The translations under genes were made by a program, and so were the position numbers. The notes beneath the pieces are model-generated. The model was not told where the DNA came from. It worked only from the letters and a program-made list of their open reading frames with translations, and did not search any database. A DNA stretch of 27,220 bases from a virus. Below, in pieces: positions 14,251 to 21,473 of the stretch; position 1 is the stretch's first letter; each line of letters starts with the position of its first letter. The stretch covers positions 1-27,220 of IMG/VR virus record IMGVR_UViG_3300042554_000305; one strand, given 5' to 3'.

Positions 14251-14961
14251 CTACTCAATAACAGACAGCCCATTCCGCAAAGCAACAAACTCGTCAAGCA
14301 TCGCAGAATACAAAGCCTTCTCAGACAGGCCATCCCAACGAGAAATATCTACAGGCTCATTCCACCAAGCCTCAGACAATATCTCTGCACCAGCACGAGG
14401 CGCACGAGGCTGACGCACCTGCTTTGATCGAGGCGACACAGGGTTGATGACAGGTTCAACATCCAACCTGAACGACGAATCCAACAACACACCATGACCC
14501 TCATGGAACTCAAACGGCTGATTCGGTGCATGCTGTGGCAGATAGAAAATACGAGCAGGGTCTTTGGTTGCCTCGTCACCACGCAGGTTGATTCGCTCAT
14601 GCAACTCCTGCCACACCACCCGCCACAAAGACGCAGGCACCTTCTCCGCTAACGGCAACACCAAGTGATAGTGAGGGTCATCCAACCGATGCGAATAAGT
14701 CGAATACGCAAACCACTCCAACCCATCCAACCGCGCCTCATCAAACGCTTCACCGTCCATGTCCACCACAAGGGCTTCCACAGACCTGACGTTACGGTTA
14801 CCACGAGTCGTACCCTGGTCATACTCAACCGGAGACCACAACGCACCCGCAGCCTTGACAGCATTCTCCTCATGGAACGACAACAGCTCCTTGAGTTGCT
14901 CCCAAGACGAAGCGAACCGCTTCGGATAAATAGACTTCACATCCTTAAACAGAACTGCCAT
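14251..14961 (-). CDS. Archaeo-eukaryotic primase (AEP/PrimPol)-like protein
   Basis: 236 residues with its own strong ribosome binding site (AGGAGGGG before the ATG). SVEALVVDMDGEAF supplies a D-x-D metal pair, DPHYHLVLPLAEKV a conserved His with the LVLPL strand, and ATKDPARIFYLPQHAP the third motif seen in RepB-like and bifunctional primase-polymerase proteins. The upstream YSTYSHR stretch also fits. The C-terminal 70 residues are basic then helical and carry no helicase motifs. It is complete as a single-domain AEP but sits between the gp10-like tail gene and the tape measure, where structural genes are expected. It could prime DNA synthesis or be a repurposed nucleotidyltransferase. Confidence 0.78.
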   Translation of the reverse strand: MAVLFKDVKSIYPKRFASSWEQLKELLSFHEENAVKAAGALWSPVEYDQGTTRGNRNVRSVEALVVDMDGEAFDEARLDGLEWFAYSTYSHRLDDPHYHLVLPLAEKVPASLWRVVWQELHERINLRGDEATKDPARIFYLPQHAPNQPFEFHEGHGVLLDSSFRLDVEPVINPVSPRSKQVRQPRAPRAGAEILSEAWWNEPVDISRWDGLSEKALYSAMLDEFVALRNGLSVIE

Positions 14962-15001
14962 AACCCCTCCTACCTAGAGGGTACAGGAAACCCAGCCGAA
15001 G

Positions 15002-15523
15002 TCAAGCCTTATCTTTGAGGGTGTTCAACACGTTCTGAATAGCGTCCAGATATTCTCTAGCGATATTCTCTTTTTCCTTACGGACAGTAGGCCAAAAGAA
15101 GTAACCAGACCTATAACGATGCCTCAAGAATTGTCTTGTTGTTGGTCTAGCCCCACCACCGAACTCGGCACCAAAGAACACGTCGCCTCTGGTCACGGGT
15201 TTCTTGCGGTTCTTGCTCGGATTGGACTTAGAAATGAATGGCGATTTATGGCTGAGAGAAGCCGTAGGGATACGGTCAGACCTTGCCTTCATTCCTCTCA
15301 TCACCTGAATCGCTTGACGAGAACGTGTCACAGTCGCAGCTTCAGCCTTGGCCTTGATGATTATATTCGCTGCGACCTGGCGGGATGCTTTGCGCATCTC
15401 TTTATCAAAGTTTTCATTCGCTTTAGAAGCCTCACGCAAGAACTTTGCAATACCAACAATCTCGATGGCATCGTTGCCACCTGTGATTGTTACTTGTCCT
15501 GCTCTACCTATTGCTTGCGCCAT
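15002..15523 (-). CDS. HK97 gp10-like tail protein
   Basis: 173 residues. Helical N-terminus (GIAKFLREASKANENFDKEMRKASRQVA), a basic loop section (KSNPSKNRKKPVTRGDVF) and then FFGAEFGGGARPTTRQFLRHRYRSGYFFWPTVRKEKENI, a pattern common in gp10-family tail completion or neck proteins of actinophages. It starts nine bases after the end of the frameshifted chaperone extension. It is normally found before the tail terminator; here it follows the chaperone genes, a variation also seen in some phages. Exact role in tail joining is inferred. Confidence 0.75.
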   Translation of the reverse strand: MAQAIGRAGQVTITGGNDAIEIVGIAKFLREASKANENFDKEMRKASRQVAANIIIKAKAEAATVTRSRQAIQVMRGMKARSDRIPTASLSHKSPFISKSNPSKNRKKPVTRGDVFFGAEFGGGARPTTRQFLRHRYRSGYFFWPTVRKEKENIAREYLDAIQNVLNTLKDKA

Positions 15524-15532
15524 AACAACAGA

Positions 15533-15942
15533 CTACCTGTTCAGATGAATTGCTCTCCAACGCAAATAAGCGAACATCGTGAAAATCATTCGAGGTGATT
15601 CTGTCAGCAAAATTGAAGGGGCGATACCTGTCTCAACAGACAGGTACGCAATCATCCAATGGGCTGACTGATCTCCAAAGGGACGATCACAGCTTGGTCA
15701 GCATCACCAATCGATAAAGACTCAACGTCGTTAATCCAAGAATCAAAATCCAAGCCCGTCTTCTTCTGACGATATTCAGAATGCCAACCAATAAAAGCCA
15801 AGTCTGTAAGCGTTAGTTCTGCTTCAAACTTTGCGACACTTCGGTTGAACTTGTTTTCAAAAGCGATGAAGTCAGGAAACGCAGCAACAACCGTGCGAGT
15901 CTTCTGATCCAACGCCGATGTGACCTCTAGTGCTATCTTCAT
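15533..15942 (-). CDS. Tail assembly chaperone G-T fusion made by -1 frameshift
   Basis: Predicted 136-residue product: residues 1-89 from the G frame, then 47 residues in the -1 frame beginning GDQSAHWMIAYLSVETG and ending at a TAG (15533-15535). The extension contains SILLTESPRMIFTMFAYLRWR, which matches the usual T-domain pattern of actinophage chaperones (a short helix, a P-S-x-L-L turn and a D/S-P-R-M helix). The slip site is C_CCT_TTG at 15676-15682, in frame with G. G and G-T bind the tape measure protein and tail tube subunits during tail assembly, and their ratio is set by slippage. The extension has no start of its own, so frameshifting is the only sensible way to express it. Confidence 0.88.
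15631..15659 (-). promoter_or_regulatory. Frameshift-stimulating hairpin candidate
   Basis: On the transcribed strand TACCTGTCT and AGACAGGTA pair perfectly over nine bases around a GTTG loop, and GCG/CGC extends the stem by three pairs past one bulged base. It begins 16 bases after the slippery heptamer and covers the stop codon of the G frame. The distance is longer than the 5-9 bases usual for stimulators, so its part in slippage is inferred. Confidence 0.6.
15652..15942 (-). CDS. Tail assembly chaperone G (unshifted product)
   Basis: 96 residues. The sequence LTDLAFIGWHSEYRQKKTG (45-63) followed by DFDSWINDVESLSIGD is the characteristic core of the small chaperone encoded between major tail and tape measure genes in actinophages. 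The start ATG has GGAGG five bases before it. In the last codons the ribosome meets the C_CCT_TTG slip site; ribosomes that do not slip end at the TGA after SQPIG. It acts in the cytoplasm to hold the tape measure protein during tube polymerisation and is absent from virions. Confidence 0.9.
   Translation of the reverse strand: MKIALEVTSALDQKTRTVVAAFPDFIAFENKFNRSVAKFEAELTLTDLAFIGWHSEYRQKKTGLDFDSWINDVESLSIGDADQAVIVPLEISQPIG
15676..15682 (-). promoter_or_regulatory. Slippery heptamer C_CCT_TTG
   Basis: Codons GTC-CCT-TTG in the chaperone G frame give CCCTTTG, a perfect X_XXY_YYZ site (X=C, Y=T, Z=G). After slipping, Pro reads CCC and Leu pairs on TTT, and reading resumes at GGA-GAT-CAG into an open extension of 47 codons. 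Confidence 0.87.
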
Positions 15943-15978
15943 TTTTCCTCCGCAGGGTTAAGGGTTACTTAGAAAAGA

Positions 15979-16404
15979 TTATGCTCCAGAACCAGTCTTG
16001 GTTACGTTGCCGTCAATAGGGTAAGTGATTGACGCTGTGGCGATGTCGCCTACAGCACCATTCACGCTTTGCCAAGTTAGGGGCAGAACGTTAAACGCAT
16101 ATTGCGGATTGGTGCTTGAAGCGGAAGCAGTTCCGTTTGGCTTAACCGTCATCGCTACAGCAGTACCCGCAGCCCAAGCGTCATAGAACAACTTCTCAAT
16201 CGTTGGGTAATCCTGATGCAACTCAAGAGTGATCGAGTTGTCTGCAAGACCTGCGATACGAGTAACCGCACCACCCGAACCGAAACTAGTTGTAGCTACT
16301 TCAGCCTTGGTCAAATCCAATGTAATTGAAGCTACATAATTTGAAATATCGGTGTTAGCTGTGCCGAAGGTGACCGCTACGTTTGTGAGAACTTGCTTTG
16401 CCAT
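15979..16404 (-). CDS. Major tail (tube) protein
   Basis: 141 residues, beta-rich: VLTNVAVTFGTANTDIS, YVASITLDLTKAEVATTSFG, SITLELHQDYPTIEKLFYDAW, AVAMTVKPNG and the final GDIATASITYPIDGNV. This is the pattern of compact tail-tube proteins of actinophages, and it lies directly before the chaperone G gene as expected. SSTNPQYAFNVLPL includes the conserved proline-rich loop. The start has GGCAGGAG about nine bases upstream with a small GNRA hairpin abutting it, and a possible promoter stands in the gap before it, in keeping with a highly expressed gene. Confidence 0.88.
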   Translation of the reverse strand: MAKQVLTNVAVTFGTANTDISNYVASITLDLTKAEVATTSFGSGGAVTRIAGLADNSITLELHQDYPTIEKLFYDAWAAGTAVAMTVKPNGTASASSTNPQYAFNVLPLTWQSVNGAVGDIATASITYPIDGNVTKTGSGA

Positions 16405-16448
16405 GTTTGATACTCCTGCCTTCCGGCACTCGAAGAATTACTAATGAA

Positions 16449-16478
16449 ACTATACACGCCAGCAGGACGACGAATCAA
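16449..16478 (-). promoter_or_regulatory. Possible internal promoter for the major tail protein
   Basis: TTGATT (16473-16478) and TATAGT (16449-16454) on the minus strand are 18 bases apart, with four and five consensus matches, in the 78-base gap before the major tail gene. The leader then contains the hairpin TGCC-GGAA-GGCA (16417-16428), a GNRA tetraloop whose base touches the ribosome binding site. Confidence 0.4.
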
Positions 16479-16482
16479 CAGA

Positions 16483-16890
16483 CTAAGCGTACACCACCAC
16501 ACGGAAGTCAACCATCAGATACGTTGCATCGTTGCCATCCATCGTGGAGATATTCGAAGCAGACTCAACCAGCAAGTTCTGCACAACCCCACCCAAAGAC
16601 CTGTCAGCCTCCAACGCTGCACGAACCGAAGTCGTACCCTCATAAGACAAAAAGCCATCCAAAGCCCTCTGAGCTGTGCGTTCCGCTGACCTACCCACAA
16701 CTACAGAAACCACGAAGATATGGGTCACTAGCCCGCCACGCATCGCCCCGTTGTAGGTGATTGAATCCAACATAGGCCAAGCGAACGGAGCATTCAGATT
16801 GTCTGGTTGCTGGGCATAAGCCCGTAAGCCTGGGATCGTGGCAAGCGCGTTAGAGATACCAGTCTTAATGTCGGTGACTGAGTAACTCAT
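16483..16890 (-). CDS. Tail terminator / tail completion protein candidate
   Basis: 135 residues, alpha/beta: VTDIKTGISNALATIPGLRAY as helix one, then FAWPMLDSITYNGAM, THIFVVSVVVGRSAERTAQRALDGFLS and VRAALEADRSLGG, ending TYLMVDFRVVVYA. This strand-helix-strand layout and the position between the connector and the major tail protein match tail terminators (gpU/gp17-like), which cap the tube and join it to the head. It overlaps the connector stop by four bases (ATGA). Confidence 0.78.
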   Translation of the reverse strand: MSYSVTDIKTGISNALATIPGLRAYAQQPDNLNAPFAWPMLDSITYNGAMRGGLVTHIFVVSVVVGRSAERTAQRALDGFLSYEGTTSVRAALEADRSLGGVVQNLLVESASNISTMDGNDATYLMVDFRVVVYA

Positions 16891-17510
16891 GCAAAAATCC
16901 GCATACGACGATAAGGCTCGACTAACTGAGCCATATCAGGGTCAAGGAATCGAGACACACGAATCGCGCCCAAGTCACCGAACCCAGCCACACCAAGAGG
17001 CGAGTCGTAGCGTTTGAAGATGCGTGAAGCCTGAATGATTGTGGCTTGCGTGATTGGCTCCGGCACAGAAGGCCAACCGAACACAGCAGTCACTTGAACC
17101 AAAGCCTGCTCACCATAGTTCGCATTCACAGTTGGGAACAGATAATCGCCAACAGCACGAATCTTGTCGTAGCTCCACTCCAACCCATCAAGGTTTCCGT
17201 TCAACGGTTCCAACTGATAATCAGAACGACTCCAAGTAATGTCAAAAGTTCCGTCAGCCTGCGACGAAGTTTTCAATGTGATAGCAGTCCCAGCGATGTC
17301 ATCAATGGAACAGTAGAAAGAATCCTCAGCCTGATACACACGCGCTGCCGTACCACTCTGCCAGAACTTGCGGTTGCAATAACCATCAATCAGACGTGAA
17401 GCAGCCCCAACACAGTTATCAATCAAGTCGTCATCAAGGGTGTCAGCGGTACCGATGCGGAGAGCTGCTTTGACCTGATTGCGTGTGGCGTAGCCATTGG
17501 TGATCGTCAT
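16887..17510 (-). CDS. Head-tail connector (gp6-like)
   Basis: 207 residues. The start TRNQVKAALRIGTADTLDDDLIDNCVGAASRLIDGYCNRKFW is the recognised helical pattern of gp6/gp15-type connector proteins, in which two helices pack around the portal ring; the C-rich helix and CNRKFW are conserved. The middle (ITLKTSSQADGTFDITWSRSDYQLEPLN) is beta-rich, and the end has TIIQASRIFKRYDSPLGVAGF and LDPDMAQLVEPYRRMR, also typical. It forms the adaptor under the portal. Here it is separated from the capsid gene by the three-gene glycan cassette. Confidence 0.9.
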   Translation of the reverse strand: MTITNGYATRNQVKAALRIGTADTLDDDLIDNCVGAASRLIDGYCNRKFWQSGTAARVYQAEDSFYCSIDDIAGTAITLKTSSQADGTFDITWSRSDYQLEPLNGNLDGLEWSYDKIRAVGDYLFPTVNANYGEQALVQVTAVFGWPSVPEPITQATIIQASRIFKRYDSPLGVAGFGDLGAIRVSRFLDPDMAQLVEPYRRMRIFA

Positions 17511-17522
17511 GGTGTTCCGATT

Positions 17523-18230
17523 CTAGTTGATTGACGCAGCACCACGATATGGAACACCCTCAAGGGAATAGTTCACGAACGGGTTCAACGAATACACCTG
17601 ACATGAATACACATCCCACAGACGTTGCTTCATCGCTCGAAGGTGCATCTCATATAAAGCAAAATGCAAATCCCCTGGCACATACCCATCCACCCTGTCA
17701 CGACCACCCAGCGAACCACAGTCAGCCCCAACCAACACAATGAACTTCGCTCCCATGTGCGCTGCAAGGTGCATCGCCCCATGAATGCTTGATGAGCCGA
17801 TAGTCAACTGACCAGACAACACAGGCCAATCTTTTCCATGCGGGTCAAAGGATGTGCCTGGTCTGCCGGTACGAGTACCGAACGTGGTGATGTTCGGCAT
17901 AAACCCACCGAACGACCCATCAGTTCCATGCTCTCGCTCAGGGGTAAAGACACCGATACAGTCCTCACGCACAGCCTCACTCTTAGCGTCCTCGTGGTAA
18001 TGACTGAAACAGTAGTAACCCTTCAACCCGAATACTGAGCCAACGAAGTTGACTGCGATGGTCAGCTTGTCGTCAAAGAAGTCTGGTGTCAGATAGTCAA
18101 GTGTTGCACCTGAGCCAAGAACATAGATGGTCTCGCCTTCATGCAAGTTGTAGTAATCGTCTAACGGGTCACGCTGTGTGTCTAAATGATCGAAGTCACG
18201 ATCAAGCATGTGGTCATAATTTAATCCCAT
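17523..18230 (-). CDS. DUF115/MptE-like Rossmann-fold protein
   Basis: 235 residues from the ATG at 18230, which overlaps the stop of the upstream glycosyltransferase; an in-frame reading 20 residues longer is possible. ETIYVLGSGATLDYL (33-47) resembles the glycine-rich loop of DUF115 proteins, LTIAVNFVG the following strand, and GYYCFSHYHED the substrate loop. VLVGADCGSLGG (166-176) matches the conserved G-[AT]-D motif. DUF115 proteins (flagellin Maf-like) work in surface glycosylation, transferring or handling sugars such as sialic or pseudaminic acid relatives. Next to two glycosyltransferases that reading is natural here, though the donor sugar cannot be told. Confidence 0.78.
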   Translation of the reverse strand: MGLNYDHMLDRDFDHLDTQRDPLDDYYNLHEGETIYVLGSGATLDYLTPDFFDDKLTIAVNFVGSVFGLKGYYCFSHYHEDAKSEAVREDCIGVFTPEREHGTDGSFGGFMPNITTFGTRTGRPGTSFDPHGKDWPVLSGQLTIGSSSIHGAMHLAAHMGAKFIVLVGADCGSLGGRDRVDGYVPGDLHFALYEMHLRAMKQRLWDVYSCQVYSLNPFVNYSLEGVPYRGAASIN

Positions 18231-18886
18231 CCCAAATCCCTTCTTCGTGTTAAATCCCAATGACCCGCATCGGGAAGACCTGATTGCCAACGCATCGCAT
18301 GAAGCGCACCATTGGCAGAAAAACTTTTCGCATTCTTTTCTTGTAACTCTGGTGCTGATAAAAGCGTAGACGAATTGTCGTGAACTATCCCAGCGTCAGA
18401 AGTCCAGAATTGCACGTTGAGCCGTTGCGCACGTTCCTGAAAATCGTTGTCCTCAAAGTAGGCGGGAACATAACATTCCGAAAACAATCCAACCTTGGCA
18501 ATCACTTCAGACCCAATCCATGCACAAGACCAACCAGGCTGAGCCTGAGTCAATGTCACCGAATCAGGTTTGCAATCGTTATAGAAGACTTCTAACTGTC
18601 CAGGCTCGAAGAACGCATCAGAGTTCAAGATGATCCAACCGTCAGCGTGAGGCGTTGATTTGATACCGAGGTTCCATGATGGCGCGACACCGAGGTTCGT
18701 TGGCATAGACCAGACGTGATAGTTCTTGACATCGCGACGGTCAATGACCCAAGGGTAATCGTGCAACGTGGACTGACCACCATTGTCGATGACGATGAGT
18801 GTCTCCACCGGATAGTCGATGGACTGCAAGCAGCGTTCTAGTAGGTCATACCTGTTTAGGACGGGGACGATGATGACTGGCACCAT
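18221..18886 (-). CDS. GT-A glycosyltransferase (family 2-like)
   Basis: 221 residues from the ATG at 18886, with AAGGAG eight bases upstream, inside the end of the preceding gene; the open frame reaches 18916 but has no better site. The nucleotide-sugar half has VIIVPVLNRYDLLERCL, LIVIDNGG (Asp34) and TNLGVAPSWNLG, and the metal motif ILNSDAFFEPG (NSD, 88-90). The acceptor half has YFEDNDFQER (145-152), the catalytic-base region, and a His at 169. This is a complete inverting GT2-like enzyme without membrane segments. It probably adds sugar to a virion or host acceptor together with its two neighbours. Confidence 0.92.
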   Translation of the reverse strand: MVPVIIVPVLNRYDLLERCLQSIDYPVETLIVIDNGGQSTLHDYPWVIDRRDVKNYHVWSMPTNLGVAPSWNLGIKSTPHADGWIILNSDAFFEPGQLEVFYNDCKPDSVTLTQAQPGWSCAWIGSEVIAKVGLFSECYVPAYFEDNDFQERAQRLNVQFWTSDAGIVHDNSSTLLSAPELQEKNAKSFSANGALHAMRWQSGLPDAGHWDLTRRRDLGWD

Positions 18887-20166
18887 TCCGACAACTCCTT
18901 CATGATTGGCTTCCAATGGCTCTCAAATACGGCATCAGCTTCATATTGGCTGGCAAAGGCCACAGCCTCGTCTGACACGCCTCTAGGGGCTTCGTAGGCC
19001 TCAATCAGAGCCTCCACGATGGATGGCACCTGTGGGGTGCAGAACCACGACTTCTGATGGCTATCCCAGAACGGCTGGATTGCCACAGCTGACCCAACCC
19101 CAACCAACTCAGGCTGAGCGGTGTAGTCAGAAACGATGACCCGTGTACCGCAAGCCTGAGCCTCGATAACAGGGATACCGAAACCTTCACCCATCGAGCA
19201 GGCCAACAGCACATCCGAAGCGGTGTACAACGCTGCTAACGCTTGCTGAGGGAAACCAGTCCGATACGCATACGGGTCAACAATCTTGTATTGCTCAGGC
19301 TTCACACCACACGCATCGAGCAGATGCACAAGGTTGATACCACCCATCGCACCATCACGTTCTGTGTGCAGATACAGCAAAGCATCAGGACGGTCTTGAG
19401 CAAAGATTGCGAACGCCAGAATGTTTTCACCGAAAGATTTGCGTGAAGGGTTCTGACCTTTGTTCGCAGCGTTCATCATCACAACAAACCTGTCCTCATC
19501 CACCTCCATCAACTGTCTGCCGGTGAACTCGCCACGAGTATTCGACAACTTGTGTGTAGGAACAAACACCTTCTCAAAAGCATGAGGCGCATACATCGCA
19601 TCAACACCCGCATTCTGCAACATGTCCAAACCAAACTTAGACATCGCAATCGGTTTCACATTCGGACGCTTACACCAAGCAACCACCTCTGGTGGGCAAG
19701 GCGCATGGTCAATCGGAACCCACGAAGCGATATTAGGAACCTGCTCCAACGACGGGGACTTCAAAACCCACACATCAAACAACGTCATCAACATCGCAGG
19801 AATCTCACGATTACCATTCGCCCAATCCATCCAATGCGCAACCAGCACATCATCAGAATATGGGGACATCCCTCGTGGATAAAGTTTTATGCCATTCCAC
19901 ATCGAAGCCATACCCTCAATGCCGTACATCGCATGGATTGCTACTTCGTGTTTTTTGATGAGTCTTTGGACGACTTGCGCTGTCTGGGTTCCGTACCCTG
20001 TTGGGGCGAACGGGGCGTTCGAGTACCAGAGGATTCGTAACGATTCGGCATTGGTAAATCTGCCAGCTCTGGCAAGTGCGCTATTCCCCTGTGGAGCAAC
20101 AACTCCGCTTCCAGGTCTGGTAACTCGACCGGAGTGTTTTTTATTATTACGAGCATTACCCACCAT
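18856..20166 (-). CDS. GT-B glycosyltransferase (family 4-like)
   Basis: 436 residues. The first 40 are basic and low complexity, an unusual extension. RILWYSNAPFAPTGYGTQTA (44-63) is the N-terminal glycine loop of retaining GT4 enzymes, SWVPIDHAP (149-156) and AMSKFGLDML the inner domain, and MGEGFGIPVIEAQACG (325-340) carries the E-x7-E donor-binding motif (Glu327, Glu335). The architecture is complete and cytosolic. It is the first gene after the capsid terminator and starts with AAGGAG before the ATG; it overlaps the GT2 gene by 31 bases, so the two enzymes are coupled. Substrate and acceptor unknown. Confidence 0.93.
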   Translation of the reverse strand: MVGNARNNKKHSGRVTRPGSGVVAPQGNSALARAGRFTNAESLRILWYSNAPFAPTGYGTQTAQVVQRLIKKHEVAIHAMYGIEGMASMWNGIKLYPRGMSPYSDDVLVAHWMDWANGNREIPAMLMTLFDVWVLKSPSLEQVPNIASWVPIDHAPCPPEVVAWCKRPNVKPIAMSKFGLDMLQNAGVDAMYAPHAFEKVFVPTHKLSNTRGEFTGRQLMEVDEDRFVVMMNAANKGQNPSRKSFGENILAFAIFAQDRPDALLYLHTERDGAMGGINLVHLLDACGVKPEQYKIVDPYAYRTGFPQQALAALYTASDVLLACSMGEGFGIPVIEAQACGTRVIVSDYTAQPELVGVGSAVAIQPFWDSHQKSWFCTPQVPSIVEALIEAYEAPRGVSDEAVAFASQYEADAVFESHWKPIMKELSEWCQSSSSPS

Positions 20167-20189
20167 TCTCTCCTTCGCAGGTCGCAGGG

Positions 20190-20238
20190 AATAAAAAGAA
20201 ATGAGGGTAGGTCGCCCTGCGTGTTCGACCTACCCTCA
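20190..20238 (-). terminator. Intrinsic terminator after the major capsid gene
   Basis: On the minus strand TGAGGGTAGGTCG pairs perfectly with CGACCTACCCTCA (13 base pairs, 11-base loop), followed at once by TTTCTTTTTAT. It is the best terminator in the window and would act after capsid transcription, reducing transcription of the glycosyltransferase genes below it. Confidence 0.88.
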
Positions 20239-20245
20239 AACTTAC

Positions 20246-20263
20246 ACCGATATTGCTATCGGT
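20246..20263 (-). promoter_or_regulatory. GNRA-capped hairpin between capsid stop and terminator
   Basis: ACCGATA and TATCGGT form a seven-pair stem closed by GCAA on the transcribed strand, a GNRA tetraloop. It sits 18 bases after the capsid stop and seven before the terminator stem. It may protect the mRNA 3' end; the pairing is visible, the role inferred. Confidence 0.6.
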
Positions 20264-20281
20264 TGCACTACCTCAAACCAA

Positions 20282-21460
20282 TTATGGCTGGAGGAGGTGC
20301 TTGATGTGTGATGTCTGTGGCAGATCGCCGTCAGCGCGGAATGTTGCGCGGAAGGTGACGAGGCCTTGATTGAAGGCGAAGTCATCTGAACGATCCAAAC
20401 GAAGTCCACCAACCGTGCGCACGAAGTACGAAGGTAGGTGACCAACGATGACAGACTTGGTTCCCGTTGCTACGTCAACCATTGAAGGGTTCTCGTAGAT
20501 TGGCTTACCAAGCAACATGTCTGGGCTGTCCATTGAGAGGGCAGGCTGGAAAACATAATTTCCGGCGGTGTCCTTCAACTTGCGAACCTGACCAACGGAC
20601 TTACCGTTCATCATCCAACCAACACCTGGAAGGTTGCGAGCTGCACCATCCAAGGAGTAGAGGAGGTCAATGAGGTTGTCTGCGGTGAACGCTGTTGCGG
20701 TGCCTGCGGTACCACCAACGGACGATGCCGTGACGATTCCGTTTGCTGTGTCAGTTCCCGAACCAACAGTCAACGCTGAACCAACAGCAAAGCCGAGTGC
20801 GTTACCAACCTGATCTGCCAAGAATGACAACATGTCCACGCCTGAGTCTTCAAGCAGTTCAGTTGATACTTGGGTGAGGAAGCTGTACTTGAACGCGCTC
20901 AAAGTGATGAACGAGTTAAATACTGGATCGGATTCACCGATTGCTGAACCTTCGCCAGTAACAGTTCCAACCGAGTACGTTGACAACGATGGGATTTGGA
21001 GGTTCTCTCCACCAGCGGTGTTCAACACAGTTGAAGTCTGCAATACAGGTGCGATCAAACGCGCACGCATGATGACCTGATCGTAGAACGAAGTTGGCAC
21101 AGGCGAACCGGTGCTTGACTTCAAGATGTCACGCTTTTCAAACGTGTGGTTACGCTTCTCACCTGTGAACAATGAACGCAGTTGCGCTACATCGTCGCTT
21201 ACTGGTGCGCCTGCAATAGGACGAACCTGATCGGCAATTTCACGGGTTGCTGAGTCCATGCGCAATTCACGAGCTTCGTCTTCACGAAGTTTCGCGATGG
21301 TCTGCGCACGCTCATCCAATTCCTTCGAGATTCGCTCGTAGGTTTGGGTTTCTTCTGCTGTGAGGTCACGCTTCTCTGCGGTGGCTGCATCCAAGATTGA
21401 CTTGGCTTCATTCCATGCACGATTGCGAATCTCAACCTGACGGTCAATATATTCTTTCAT
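20282..21460 (-). CDS. Major capsid protein, HK97 fold
   Basis: 392 residues. Residues 1-95 are a charged coiled coil (NEAKSILDAATAEKRDLTAEE, RISKELDERAQTIAKLRED), the scaffold-like delta domain normally removed by the prohead protease. The mature part begins near 100-115 and shows HK97-fold landmarks: VPTSFYDQVIMRARLIAPVL, TGEGSAIGESDPVFNSFITL, the spine-helix region STELLEDSGVDMLSFLADQVGNALGFAVGSAL, and the A-domain end GLRLDRSDDFAFNQGLVTFRATFRAD. The upstream protease, the structured leader and the terminator after it all fit the most abundant virion protein. GGAGAAGG precedes the ATG. Confidence 0.95.
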   Translation of the reverse strand: MKEYIDRQVEIRNRAWNEAKSILDAATAEKRDLTAEETQTYERISKELDERAQTIAKLREDEARELRMDSATREIADQVRPIAGAPVSDDVAQLRSLFTGEKRNHTFEKRDILKSSTGSPVPTSFYDQVIMRARLIAPVLQTSTVLNTAGGENLQIPSLSTYSVGTVTGEGSAIGESDPVFNSFITLSAFKYSFLTQVSTELLEDSGVDMLSFLADQVGNALGFAVGSALTVGSGTDTANGIVTASSVGGTAGTATAFTADNLIDLLYSLDGAARNLPGVGWMMNGKSVGQVRKLKDTAGNYVFQPALSMDSPDMLLGKPIYENPSMVDVATGTKSVIVGHLPSYFVRTVGGLRLDRSDDFAFNQGLVTFRATFRADGDLPQTSHIKHLLQP

Positions 21461-21473
21461 GATGTTTTCCTTC

